NCBI RefSeq assembly: GCF_900168295.1
Contig: NZ_FVZL01000007.1
Location: forward strand, 1-64,000
Reading direction: 5' to 3'
DNA length: 64,000 nucleotides
DNA from: Arthrobacter sp. P2b
GTDB taxonomy: Bacteria > Actinomycetota > Actinomycetes > Actinomycetales > Micrococcaceae
The position numbers were made by a program, and so were the translations under genes. The notes below the pieces were generated by a model. The model had not been told where the DNA came from. It made no database searches and saw only the letters and a list, made by a program, of their open reading frames with translations. How positions within the stretch are numbered: position 1 is the first letter of the stretch; the number at the start of each line of letters is the position of its first letter. Below are positions 51,452-59,391 of this stretch, in pieces.

Positions 51452-51513
51452 GGAAACACCCTTCACGGATAAACAGCACTGTCATCGGCGCCCGGCACAG
51501 CGGATTCCTCCAC

Positions 51514-51535
51514 TTACCGACCGTTCGTTCTGTAA
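51514..51535. promoter_or_regulatory. PaaR-type operator before the thiolase operon
   Basis: TTACCGAC and TTCTGTAA are inverted repeats around 6 bp (CGTTCG). The half-sites match the sites at 29097, 31017 and 41517, with the same spacing as two of them. Confidence 0.65.
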
Positions 51536-51582
51536 ATAGTACACGGCAGGGCTGCCGTTGCGTACCTCCGGGCGAAGGCCGG

Positions 51583-52269
51583 TTACAGGACCGTCACGCC
51601 AAGGTGAGCTGCGAGCAGGGGTGCCAGAAGGCCCAGCTGGTAGTCGTCAATGACGATTCCGGCCATGCTGCCGAGTCCGCTGATGGTGCGGAAATCGGTG
51701 CCGCGAACGTCGAAATCCTTGAGCTTGGCTCCGTTCAGGTCCAGCGTGCCGATGGTGCAGTTCTTCAGGGCCACCCGCGTTCCGGCCGCCGAGCCGAGGT
51801 CCAGTTCGTTGATGATGCAGTCGCTGATCAGGACGTCCGTCAGCTTGGCGCCGCGGAGGTTGAGGAAGTCGAGCTTGCCGCCGTCGATCCGGACAGACTG
51901 CCAGCCGCTCTCGTAAAGTTCGGCAGATCCCAGCCGGGGATTGCGGAATTCGACGTCCCGCCACGCGGTCCTGGCTGCCCGAAAAACCGGGGCATACAGC
52001 TCACCCAGGATGCAGTCGCGGAAACCTGCCCCGCGCAGTTGGGTGTCATTAAAGGACACGCCCGCAAACTCACACTCGGCGAAATCTGCGCCGCTCAACT
52101 CCAAACCGTCGGCGGCCGCACGGCTGTACCGCCCGCCGTCGTACTTTCCACCACGCTCGAAGTCAGGAGCCGGCCGGTCCGCCAAGTCCTCCAGCACCAC
52201 CGGCGAAAGCCGGGGCGCGGCCACTTTCAGGCCGGCACTTTTCCCCGTCCCCGCCCGCGCGCCCGCCAC
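51583..52269 (-). CDS. Pentapeptide-repeat protein
   Basis: A 228-residue protein with about 20 loosely spaced A(D/N)LxX-type pentapeptides (LSGADFAECEFAGVSFNDTQLRGAGFRDCIL; LDLNGAKLKDFDVRGTDF), expected to fold as a right-handed quadrilateral beta-helix. The first 30 residues are basic and lack repeats. A GTG at 52269 starts it and shares its first base with the upstream SRPBCC stop (TAG followed by TGG), so the two are coupled. Some family members protect DNA gyrase, but nothing here shows that. Confidence 0.88.
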   Translation of the reverse strand: MAGARAGTGKSAGLKVAAPRLSPVVLEDLADRPAPDFERGGKYDGGRYSRAAADGLELSGADFAECEFAGVSFNDTQLRGAGFRDCILGELYAPVFRAARTAWRDVEFRNPRLGSAELYESGWQSVRIDGGKLDFLNLRGAKLTDVLISDCIINELDLGSAAGTRVALKNCTIGTLDLNGAKLKDFDVRGTDFRTISGLGSMAGIVIDDYQLGLLAPLLAAHLGVTVL

Positions 52270-52727
52270 TACAGCGATTCCGCTTTGGCAGCGATTTCCG
52301 AAAGGTCCTTCGCGAGTGCTTTGCGCGTGGCCGCCATGCCCAACTTTCCGAAAAGCGCCATCATGATGCGGCTCGCGGCGTTGGGTTTAGTAACCTCAGC
52401 CCCGAACGTGAGGGTCAGATCGGTTCCGTCGCCGCGCGGGGCAAGGCTAAAGCGCGCACTGTAATCCGCGCCGCCCTGGACTGCCTTCACTGTGGTGCTC
52501 AGCGGCGGGTCAGCCTGGGCCACCCACATCTCCACGGTCTCTGACCGGCCCAGCATTTTCCGGGTCTCCTTCCACCGCGTGCCCTCCCCGTACGGGCCGT
52601 CCGTGAGGAGCTGCACCGCCTGCACACCGGACAATGTTGCGGCCGAACCGGGGATGTCGGTGATCACGGACCAGACCTTTTCGGGCGGAGCCTGGACGTG
52701 CTGGGTGAGGCTTGTGCTGTTCTCCAT
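52269..52727 (-). CDS. SRPBCC family protein
   Basis: A 152-residue START-like domain protein: STSLTQHVQAPPEKVWSVITDIPGSAATLSGVQAV at the start and a C-terminal helix ALAKDLSEIAAKAES. The ATG at 52727 has no ribosome binding site, but TAGGCT lies 7 nt upstream, consistent with a leaderless transcript. An in-frame start further upstream would read through that box. It is coupled to the pentapeptide gene. The ligand is unknown. Confidence 0.85.
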   Translation of the reverse strand: MENSTSLTQHVQAPPEKVWSVITDIPGSAATLSGVQAVQLLTDGPYGEGTRWKETRKMLGRSETVEMWVAQADPPLSTTVKAVQGGADYSARFSLAPRGDGTDLTLTFGAEVTKPNAASRIMMALFGKLGMAATRKALAKDLSEIAAKAESL

Positions 52728-52819
52728 GAATTCGAGCCTAGCCGCGGGCAACGACATTCAACAGGCGCCCGCCCGCCAACCGCCAGCCCCACCTGCCGGA
52801 TCAGTTGGACTTGAAATAG

Positions 52820-52831
52820 TAAGCAAGCTTC
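52820..52831 (+). promoter_or_regulatory. TAAGC-AA-GCTTC motif before csbD
   Basis: A near-palindrome related to TAAGC-AT-GCTTA. TTGAAA (52811-52816) and TAGGGT (52836-52841) flank it as possible -35 and -10 boxes with a 19-bp spacer, so the motif would lie inside the promoter. Confidence 0.4.
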
Positions 52832-52886
52832 GTGTTAGGGTGAAAAGGCATTGTTTGATCAACGGAAACGAAAGGAGGCCACCACC

Positions 52887-53063
52887 ATGGGCCTCGGAGA
52901 CAAGATCAGTAACGCAGCAGAAGATATGGGCGGCAAGGCCAAGGAAGCTGCGGGCAACGCAACCGACAACGACCGCCTGAAGGCAGAAGGCCAGACCGAC
53001 CAGGTCAAGGCAGACGCCAAGAAGGTCGGCGAAAGTGTCAAGGACGAGTTCAAGCGCGACTAG
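52887..53063 (+). CDS. CsbD family stress protein
   Basis: A 58-residue hydrophilic protein of the CsbD-like family: MGLGDKISNAAEDMGGKAKEAAGNATDNDRLKAEGQ, then KADAKKVGESVKDEF. The start at 52887 follows AAAGGAGG; an in-frame reading from 52851 has no site. Family members are general-stress-induced and of unknown biochemical role. It is followed by a 15-bp hairpin (53110-53143) and is convergent with dinB. Confidence 0.92.
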   Translation: MGLGDKISNAAEDMGGKAKEAAGNATDNDRLKAEGQTDQVKADAKKVGESVKDEFKRD

Positions 53064-53109
53064 TCCTTCCTGATGCAGCCGCAGCGAACGGCGTGCTGCA
53101 GCAGTCAGA

Positions 53110-53143
53110 AATGGCGGTGGATCCCACGGGATCCGCCGCCATT
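53110..53143. terminator. 15-bp hairpin between csbD and dinB
   Basis: AATGGCGGTGGATCC and GGATCCGCCGCCATT pair over 15 bp with one G-U type mismatch, around a CACG loop. It lies after csbD and just beyond the dinB stop, so it may serve both. Confidence 0.75.
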
Positions 53144-53159
53144 CTGGTATCCAACCACT

Positions 53160-54230
53160 TCACCATCCGCTGCGGGTGGGCGTATGCCCTTCCCGGGAGT
53201 CTGCGGGCATGGTCATTTCTGCCCGCAGCCCAAGGAGCCGGATGGGACGGTCCGGCTCGATTTTCGCCATCAGGTCGAGGGTGCGGGCCAGCACTTCCGC
53301 GGGATCGGACGTCTCGGGGATCTTCCGGGCGTACGTCTTGGTGATGAACGGGACGTAGCGGACCTTGAGTGTCAGCCCGATGACCGGCCGGCCCTCGCCC
53401 GCGACATCCTCCAGGACGTGCGCTGCCAACTCCCGGACGGCGTCGTCAATCTGCCCGGGCTCCGTCAGATCGTGCTGGAAGGTGGTTTCCCGGCTGTGCC
53501 CGCGTGCCACCCAGGGCGTGTCATCGACTGTCCGTGAACCGTCGCCCCGTCCGAGCTGCGCGTACCAGGGGCCCATCTTCGGGCCGAACTCGGGAACCAG
53601 GTCATCAGGATTGGACGCCGCAAGCTGGGCAACAGTCTTGATGCCGAGCGTGGCCAGGCGGCGCGACACCTTGGTTCCCACACCCCACAGCTCAATGGTG
53701 AGCCTGCTCCCCATGACGTCCAGCCAGTTGTCTTCGGTAAGCCGGAAGACACCGGCAGGCTTGCCGAACGTGGTGGCTACCTTGGCGCGGACCAGAGTGT
53801 CACCGATGCCAACGCTGCAGTGCAGCCGGGTTTCCTCGAGGACGGCCTGCTGCAGTTGCCGGGCGTAGGCCTCCGGATCCGTTGCCTGCACGCCAATGAA
53901 CGCTTCATCCCAGCCGAGCACCTGGACCGTGGCGCCCGGCTGCGAGCGCAGCACCGCCATGACCTGTTCGGATGCAGCGAGGTAGGCGTCCTGGTCGACG
54001 GGCAGGATGATGGCGTCGGGTACTTTCCGCGCGGCGATGCGCAGCGGCATTCCCGAGCCGACGCCGTACGCCCTGGCTTCATAGGACGCCGTGGACACAA
54101 CTGCCCGCTCGGTGGGATCCCCGCGGCCGCCAACGATCACCGCTTTGCCCGCGAGCTCGGGCCGCCGGAGCACTTCGACGGCCGCAATGAACTGGTCAAG
54201 GTCCACATGGAGCACCCAGGGTTCGGTCAC
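53160..54230 (-). CDS. dinB: DNA polymerase IV (Y family)
   Basis: A 356-residue translesion polymerase. The palm shows LHVDLDQFIAAVEV with Asp10 and Asp12 as metal ligands, the SYEARAYGVGSGM segment and WDEAFIGV (the second acidic pair; many homologues have DEAYLD). The helix-hairpin-helix region is LWGVGTKVSRRLATLGIKTVAQLAASNPDDL (about residues 185-215). I start it at the GTG at 54230, 9 codons before the first Asp; CAGACT 7 nt upstream is a possible leaderless -10. A longer in-frame reading extends past 54230 but crosses a hairpin. It has no beta-clamp motif visible by eye at the C-terminus (PDRPIRLLGLR is a weak candidate). Confidence 0.9.
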   Translation of the reverse strand: MTEPWVLHVDLDQFIAAVEVLRRPELAGKAVIVGGRGDPTERAVVSTASYEARAYGVGSGMPLRIAARKVPDAIILPVDQDAYLAASEQVMAVLRSQPGATVQVLGWDEAFIGVQATDPEAYARQLQQAVLEETRLHCSVGIGDTLVRAKVATTFGKPAGVFRLTEDNWLDVMGSRLTIELWGVGTKVSRRLATLGIKTVAQLAASNPDDLVPEFGPKMGPWYAQLGRGDGSRTVDDTPWVARGHSRETTFQHDLTEPGQIDDAVRELAAHVLEDVAGEGRPVIGLTLKVRYVPFITKTYARKIPETSDPAEVLARTLDLMAKIEPDRPIRLLGLRAEMTMPADSREGHTPTRSGW

Positions 54231-54291
54231 ATGCCCCAGTCTGCCCCGGCGGGCCGCTGCGCACCACCGCTGAATGCAAGGAAACGCCAAC

Positions 54292-54321
54292 GGCGGGCCA
54301 CCCCCTCGAGGGTGACCCGCC
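54292..54321 (-). terminator. Hairpin after the permease gene
   Basis: GGCGGGCCACCC pairs with GGGTGACCCGCC (12 bp, one G-U) around a 6-nt loop, 21 bp past the permease stop. On the minus strand GTTGGCGTTTCC follows, a weak T-rich tail. Confidence 0.6.
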
Positions 54322-54342
54322 GCCGTCGTACTGGCAAGGAGC

Positions 54343-55803
54343 CTAGCTGTACAGCACGTTCTTGGGCTCGTTGTTCTTGACCTTCTGCCAGCCCAGCCAC
54401 AGGACCACAGCGAAGAACGGGATGGTGGCCAGGGTCCACAGGCCCAGGTAGAACACCTCACCGCTCTTGCTGGTCATGGTGTCGAAACCGATGAGCACGG
54501 TGATGGCCAGCAGCCCGATCAGTCCCGCCCAGCTGGTCCACGGCGAACCGGGCATCGGCAGGCTGGAGGTGACGCCCTTGCGGTGGCGCAGCGCGATCTG
54601 GCTGGCGAAGATGGCACCCCAGGTGAAGATCACGCCGATGGAGGCCGTGTTGAGCGCCAGGTCGAACGCGTGGGAGCCGCCCAGCCAGATGTTGAGCAGG
54701 ATGCCCACCAGGTAGAAGGCTGCGATGGCGAGGATGGCCGCGTACGGGACGTGCCGCTTGGACATCCGGGTGAGCCACTGGGGTGCGTGGCCGTTGTTGG
54801 CCATGGTGCGGAACACGCGGCCGATCGAGTACAGGCCCGAGTTGCAGGAGGACAGGGCTGCGGTGATAACGATCATGTTCATCACGTCGCCCACCCAGGC
54901 CAGGCCCATCTGGCCGAAGACCGTGACGAACGGCGAGGTTCCCGCCACGTACTGGTCGGACGGCAGCAGCATGGCCAGCAGGGTGACCGAACCAACGTAG
55001 AACACCACGATGCGGAGGACGACGGCGCGGATCGCCTTGGGCACTTCGCGTTCCGGGTTCTGCATCTCGCCGGCGGTGATGCCCACCAGTTCGATGCCGT
55101 TGTAGGCGAAGATCACGGCGTTGAGGACCAGGACCATCACCAGGGCACCCTTGGGGAACATGCCACCTTCCGCGGCGAACAGGTTCGCCACCGATGCGTT
55201 GCCGTCGCCCACCTGGGCGTTGGTGATGACCATGAACGTGCCCACGGCCAGGAAGATGAGGATGGCGCCCACCTTGAGGCAGGAGGCCCAGAATTCGAAT
55301 TCACCGAATGCCTTGACGCTCAGCAGGTTCACTGCCACCAGGAGCGCCAGCGCTGCGATGGCGGAGGCTTCCACCGGGACGTTGGGGAAGAAGAACTGGA
55401 AGTACAGGCCGATCGCGATGAGTTCGGCGATGCCGGTCATGCCCCAGTTAATGAAGTACATCCAGCCGGACAGGAACGCACCCTTCTTGCCGAACATTTC
55501 GCCTGCGTAGCTGACGAAGGAGCCGGAGGTCTGGCGGTACATGATGAGCTCGCCCAGGGCCCGCATGAGGAGGTAGGCGATGACGCCGGCAATGGCGTAG
55601 GAGAAAATCAGGGCCGGGCCGGTGGAGGCAAGGCGGCCGCCGGCACCCATGAAGAGGCCGACGCCGATGGCGCCACCCATGGCGATCATGGTGACATGGC
55701 GCCTGCCCAGCGTCTTGCTGTAGCCCTCGGCGCTGAGGGAGGAGTCGACGGCGCTGGATGGTGCCGTGCTGTTCTGGAGATCTGTGGGGGTACTTTGAGG
55801 CAC
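54343..55803 (-). CDS. APC-family amino acid permease (AnsP/GabP-like)
   Basis: A 486-residue amino acid/proton symporter with 12 hydrophobic segments. The APC signature GRRHVTMIAMGGAIGVGLFMGAGGRLASTGPALIFSYAIAGVIAYLLMRALGELI (about residues 34-90) resembles AnsP-type asparagine permeases, but the substrate is not fixed by sequence. I prefer the GTG at 55803, which has AAGGA at 6 nt; an in-frame ATG at 55836 lacks a site. A 9-bp inverted repeat (55856-55901) in the AT-rich leader may be an operator. It stands downstream of nirD in the same direction but with 174 bp between, so it is probably a separate unit. Confidence 0.88.
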   Translation of the reverse strand: MPQSTPTDLQNSTAPSSAVDSSLSAEGYSKTLGRRHVTMIAMGGAIGVGLFMGAGGRLASTGPALIFSYAIAGVIAYLLMRALGELIMYRQTSGSFVSYAGEMFGKKGAFLSGWMYFINWGMTGIAELIAIGLYFQFFFPNVPVEASAIAALALLVAVNLLSVKAFGEFEFWASCLKVGAILIFLAVGTFMVITNAQVGDGNASVANLFAAEGGMFPKGALVMVLVLNAVIFAYNGIELVGITAGEMQNPEREVPKAIRAVVLRIVVFYVGSVTLLAMLLPSDQYVAGTSPFVTVFGQMGLAWVGDVMNMIVITAALSSCNSGLYSIGRVFRTMANNGHAPQWLTRMSKRHVPYAAILAIAAFYLVGILLNIWLGGSHAFDLALNTASIGVIFTWGAIFASQIALRHRKGVTSSLPMPGSPWTSWAGLIGLLAITVLIGFDTMTSKSGEVFYLGLWTLATIPFFAVVLWLGWQKVKNNEPKNVLYS

Positions 55804-55855
55804 AACGGTTCCTTGTGGGTTGGGGGTTGGCCGCATCCGGGATACGAATGATTTA

Positions 55856-55901
55856 GCTCACAAAATTCGGTCTTTTACTTCTTGAGCAACCGTTTGTGAG
55901 C
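55856..55901 (-). promoter_or_regulatory. Inverted repeat upstream of the permease gene
   Basis: GCTCACAAA (55856-55864) and TTTGTGAGC (55893-55901) are perfect 9-bp inverted arms 28 bp apart, and inner CGGT/ACCG extend the symmetry. The region is AT-rich. It may be an operator for two dimers. Confidence 0.45.
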
Positions 55902-55977
55902 GTAATTCTCCGTACAGCCGAAGCTTCGCGCGGCTCGTCCATCCTACAAGACGTGAGGGGGTGCTACGTGACGTGCA

Positions 55978-56322
55978 CTACACGGCCCCCGTCTCCAGCA
56001 CCAGATTCTGCTCGCCATCCAGGCTCACGCGGTAGGTGGCCAGCGGTTCCGTCCCGGTGGTTGAGCACCCGCTGAGGAGGTCGAAGGCGTGCTGGTGCAG
56101 CGGGCAGATCACCACCTGCTGGTCGATGGTGCCGTCCGCGAGTGGTCCCCCGCGGTGCGGGCAGACCGCAGACACTGCCCGCAGGGACCCGTCCCGCAGC
56201 CGGAAGACGGCCACCTGTTTCCCGTTGACGGCGAAGGCCCGCCCCTCCCCCGGCGGGATCTGGTCAGCCGGGCCCAGGTTGTGCGACCGGACGCTGCCCA
56301 TGCCGCTCATCATTCCGCTCAT
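55978..56322 (-). CDS. nirD: Nitrite reductase small subunit NirD
   Basis: A 114-residue Rieske-type protein, the small subunit of assimilatory NADH-nitrite reductase. The ligands of the [2Fe-2S] centre are present as CPHRGG (Cys54, His56) and CPLHQH (Cys73, His76); many NirD proteins lack them, so this one may bind a cluster. The start at 56322 overlaps the nirB stop by 4 bp (ATGA). The opening MSGMMSGMG is short and unusual and may not be the exact start. Confidence 0.93.
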   Translation of the reverse strand: MSGMMSGMGSVRSHNLGPADQIPPGEGRAFAVNGKQVAVFRLRDGSLRAVSAVCPHRGGPLADGTIDQQVVICPLHQHAFDLLSGCSTTGTEPLATYRVSLDGEQNLVLETGAV

Positions 56323-58835
56323 CGGACCGGCACCTGCGGCAGGACCGTCAGCGGCAGCGAGGTGCGGAACTGGCCGGGCGTCAGCGGGTCATCGCGCTCC
56401 CGCCACGGGTCCACGTAGCCGTCCACGGAGGCCTGCATGGCGGCGTCCAGTCCGGCTGCACGGCCTTCCGCATCCTCCACGATCACGGCGCGAAGGTGCT
56501 CGATGCCCACCCGCGGCACAAACGCGTACGTCCGCTCCAGCCAGTTGGCGCGCTCGCGGTAGTACTGCATGAACCGGCCGGTAAGGACCTGGACCTCTTC
56601 GGGGCTGTCCACGGTGGCCAGCAGGTCACCCTTGCGGATGTGGGCTCCGGCCGCTCCCCCTACATAGATTTCCCAGCGGCCGCCCTCCACGGCCACAACG
56701 CCCACGTCCTTGACCAGGGATTCGGCGCAGTTCCGCGGGCAGCCGGACACCGCCAGCTTCAGTTTGGCCGGTGACTCGAGGCCCTGGAAACGGGACTCGA
56801 TGTCGATGCCGAGCTTTGTGGAATCCCCTGTGCCGTAACGGCAGAAGTCCTGGCCCACGCAGGTTTTGACGGTGCGGAAGCTCTTGCCGTACGCGTAGCC
56901 GGAGGGCATGTCCAGGTCCGCCCACACCTGCGGCAGGTCTTCCTTCCGGATCCCCAGCAGGTCAATCCGCTGCCCGCCGGTCAGCTTGATCAGCGGAACC
57001 TTGTGCTTCTCGGCCACGTCAGCAATCCGGCGGAGCTGCTGGACGCTCGTCACTCCGCCCTTCATCTGCGGCACCACGGAGAACGTGCCGTCACGCTGGA
57101 TGTTGGCGTGAACCCGGTCGTTGATGAACCGGGCGTCGCGTTCGTCGATGTACTGGTCCGCGAGCATCATCTTCAGCAGGGACGCCAGCCCCATCTTGGA
57201 CTTGGCGTCCTCGGCGCTGCCGGGACCCAGCGCCTGGAACACCTGGGAGACCGACCGGAGCCCGCGTTTCCGGATCTCGGCCATCAGGGCCGGCTTGTCC
57301 AGCGGGATACCCGGGACGTAGTAGCTGGCGGCCGGGTCTTCCTCCACTGCTCCGCCGGCCGCCCATTCCACCACCTGCTGCACCAGCAGCTTGCAGGACC
57401 CGCAGCCCTTCCCGGCACGGGTGGCGTCCATGGCTCCGGCCACGGTGGTGCACCCGCCCCGTACGGCTCCGGCTAGCGCCTTCTTACTGACGCCGTTGCA
57501 GTTGCAGACCTGGGCGTCGTCGTCGAGCTCTGCCACTCCCACGTCGTCCCCGGGGGTGCCGAGATCGAACATCAGGCTGAGCCGTTCCTCCGGCAGCGGC
57601 AGCCCCCGGTCGAAGGCCTGGGTCAGGTAGGCCACCTTGCGGCTGTCGCCCAGGAGCGTGGCGCCCACCATTTTGTTGTCGCGGACCACGATGGATTTGA
57701 AGACGCCGCGGCTGGGCTCGGAGAAAACGATGTGTTCGTCGGTGTCCAGTTCGGGCCCGTGCAGGCCCATGGAGGCCACTTCCACGCCGGCGACCTTCAG
57801 CTTGGTGGCTGTCCGGGAGCCGAGGTAGGCGGCACTGGTGTCGGCGCCGGTGACGTGGTTTGCCAGCACCACGGCCTGTTCCCAGAGCGGGGCCACCAGC
57901 CCGTACACCTCGCCCCGGTGCTGGACGCACTCCCCCACCGCGTAGATGTCGTCCTCGTCCTGGACCCGGAGCTGGTCGTCCACCACGATGGCGCGTTCCA
58001 CGGGCAGGCCGCTGAGCACCGCCAGGTCCACGTTGGGGCGGATTCCGGCGGCCACCACCACCATGTCGCAGCTGATGTCGGGCTTGTCCCGGAGGCGGAC
58101 CCCGGTCACCCTGTCGGTTCCCAGCACGGCCGTGGTGCGGCTGCCCGTGTGCACCCCGATCCCAAGTGCCTCCACGCTCCTGCGGAGCACCGCGCCGCCG
58201 TCGGGCCCCATCTGCGCACTCATCAGGTGGCCGCCGGAATGGATCACCTCCACCTCGATCCCGTGGCTGCGGAGGCCGTACGCGGCCTCAAGCCCCAGCA
58301 GTCCGCCGCCGATCACCACGGCCCGGCGGTGGTGGTCCTCCTTCGCGTGGGCCACCATTTTCCGGGTGTCGTCGATGGTGCGGAACCCGAACACCCCGGG
58401 TTTCACTGATCCGGCGGGCGTGTGCAGCCCGTCCATGGGCGGCATGTGCGAGCGGCTGCCCGTGGCGATGATGAGGGTGTCGTATGGCGTCACGCGGCCG
58501 TCGCTGGAAAAGACGTGCTTGGTAAAGCGGTCGATCCGCTCCACCCGCACCCCGGCGTGCAGGTCGATGCCGTTGTCCCGGTACCAGGGAAGGGAGTTGA
58601 GGAAAATGTCGGCGTCGGACTCCTCTCCGGAGAGGACGTGGCTGAGCATGATCCGGTTGTAGTTTCCGTAGGGCTCGTCGCCGAACATGGTGATGCTGAA
58701 CTGATCCGCGCCGCCCCGGGCCAGGATCTCCTCCACCGTCCGGGCTCCTGCCATCCCGTTGCCGATGACCACGAGGCGCCGGCGCGGGTCCCTGCCGGTT
58801 TTCCGGGCCCGGGGCGTGTCCAGGACGCTGGTCAT
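56319..58835 (-). CDS. nirB: NADH-dependent nitrite reductase large subunit NirB
   Basis: An 838-residue cytoplasmic enzyme that reduces nitrite to ammonium. The order is: FAD/NADH domain (VVIGNGMAGARTVEEIL, about residues 21-38, and YDTLIIATGSRSHMP), BFD-like [2Fe-2S] domain (VCNCNGVSKKALAGAVRGGCTTVAGAMDATRAGKGCGSC), then two nitrite/sulfite reductase domains. The sirohaem/[4Fe-4S] cysteines are Cys659, Cys665, Cys699 and Cys703 (CVGQDFC and CPRNC). The start shares a base with the upstream gene's stop (TGATG). Nitrogen control is expected, but no clear GlnR site was found. Confidence 0.96.
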   Translation of the reverse strand: MTSVLDTPRARKTGRDPRRRLVVIGNGMAGARTVEEILARGGADQFSITMFGDEPYGNYNRIMLSHVLSGEESDADIFLNSLPWYRDNGIDLHAGVRVERIDRFTKHVFSSDGRVTPYDTLIIATGSRSHMPPMDGLHTPAGSVKPGVFGFRTIDDTRKMVAHAKEDHHRRAVVIGGGLLGLEAAYGLRSHGIEVEVIHSGGHLMSAQMGPDGGAVLRRSVEALGIGVHTGSRTTAVLGTDRVTGVRLRDKPDISCDMVVVAAGIRPNVDLAVLSGLPVERAIVVDDQLRVQDEDDIYAVGECVQHRGEVYGLVAPLWEQAVVLANHVTGADTSAAYLGSRTATKLKVAGVEVASMGLHGPELDTDEHIVFSEPSRGVFKSIVVRDNKMVGATLLGDSRKVAYLTQAFDRGLPLPEERLSLMFDLGTPGDDVGVAELDDDAQVCNCNGVSKKALAGAVRGGCTTVAGAMDATRAGKGCGSCKLLVQQVVEWAAGGAVEEDPAASYYVPGIPLDKPALMAEIRKRGLRSVSQVFQALGPGSAEDAKSKMGLASLLKMMLADQYIDERDARFINDRVHANIQRDGTFSVVPQMKGGVTSVQQLRRIADVAEKHKVPLIKLTGGQRIDLLGIRKEDLPQVWADLDMPSGYAYGKSFRTVKTCVGQDFCRYGTGDSTKLGIDIESRFQGLESPAKLKLAVSGCPRNCAESLVKDVGVVAVEGGRWEIYVGGAAGAHIRKGDLLATVDSPEEVQVLTGRFMQYYRERANWLERTYAFVPRVGIEHLRAVIVEDAEGRAAGLDAAMQASVDGYVDPWRERDDPLTPGQFRTSLPLTVLPQVPVR

Positions 58836-59182
58836 CAGTGTTCCACCATGCCCAGGTCGATCACCACGGAACCATGGACACCTTCCGGCGCCGCCACATA
58901 CAGCTCGATGACGGAGCCGCCCTCGATGTCCTCCACCACCCGGAGCGGAACGTGCACCTCGCTCTTGGCGCCGATGGGAAAGTACCGCATGGGGACGCCG
59001 TTGCGCAGGAGCACCACGGCGATCAGCTCGGCGCTGGAGTTGCCGCCGCGGAAGTAGAGCGTCTGGTTGATGACGCCGTCCGGGACGTAGTGCGAGAGCT
59101 CACTGTGGATGGGCACGGGCTTTTCCATCCCCACGCCCTGGAAATGGTAGATGCCCTGCAGGAAAAGGTTCTTGGTGAGCAC
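58835..59182 (-). CDS. Hypothetical protein of the nirBD operon (115 aa)
   Basis: I do not recognise this protein. From the GTG at 59182 (AAAGGA upstream), it reads LTKNLFLQGIYHFQGVGMEKPV..., then a run of beta-strand-like segments (NQTLYFRGGNSSAELIAVVLLRNG; SEVHVPLRVVEDIEGGSVIELYV) and ends HGSVVIDLGMVEH. It has no Cys, signal or membrane segment, and looks like a small all-beta domain. Its stop overlaps the nirB start, so it is co-translated with nitrite reductase. A role in assembly, substrate delivery or sensing is possible but unproven. Confidence 0.75.
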   Translation of the reverse strand: MLTKNLFLQGIYHFQGVGMEKPVPIHSELSHYVPDGVINQTLYFRGGNSSAELIAVVLLRNGVPMRYFPIGAKSEVHVPLRVVEDIEGGSVIELYVAAPEGVHGSVVIDLGMVEH

Positions 59183-59311
59183 GGGGCGGGGTCCTTTCGG
59201 CCGGCAAACAACTGGCACAGCCCATCCTGCGCCGCCGATGTTTCCGCCCGCCGGTTCCCCGGTAAAGATCCCTTAACGCAAACCTCACCGATTTTCGGGG
59301 GTGGCCGCTTA

Positions 59312-59365
59312 GACGGTTCCCTGCAAGGTCGACGGCGGGCAAAATCGAGTGCCCAGGGAACCGTC
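59312..59365 (-). terminator. Long-loop inverted repeat after the metal permease gene
   Basis: GACGGTTCCCTG (59312-59323) and its exact complement (59354-59365) flank a 30-nt loop; GCCG/CGGC outside extends the symmetry to about 59305-59374. It follows the permease stop on the minus strand and may end that transcript or be a repeat element. Confidence 0.5.
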
Positions 59366-59391
59366 GAATCGGCTGCTAATAAACTGGCCTG

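Noticed and set aside
54231-54461. Upstream extension of dinB
   Set aside because: The extra residues are Arg/Ser/Thr-rich with no polymerase similarity and the frame runs through the hairpin at 54292-54321.
59220-59300. GlnR box before the nitrite reductase operon
   Set aside because: TTTACCGGGGAAC-like sequence is present on the minus strand but the spacing between the AC dinucleotides does not fit the GlnR consensus.
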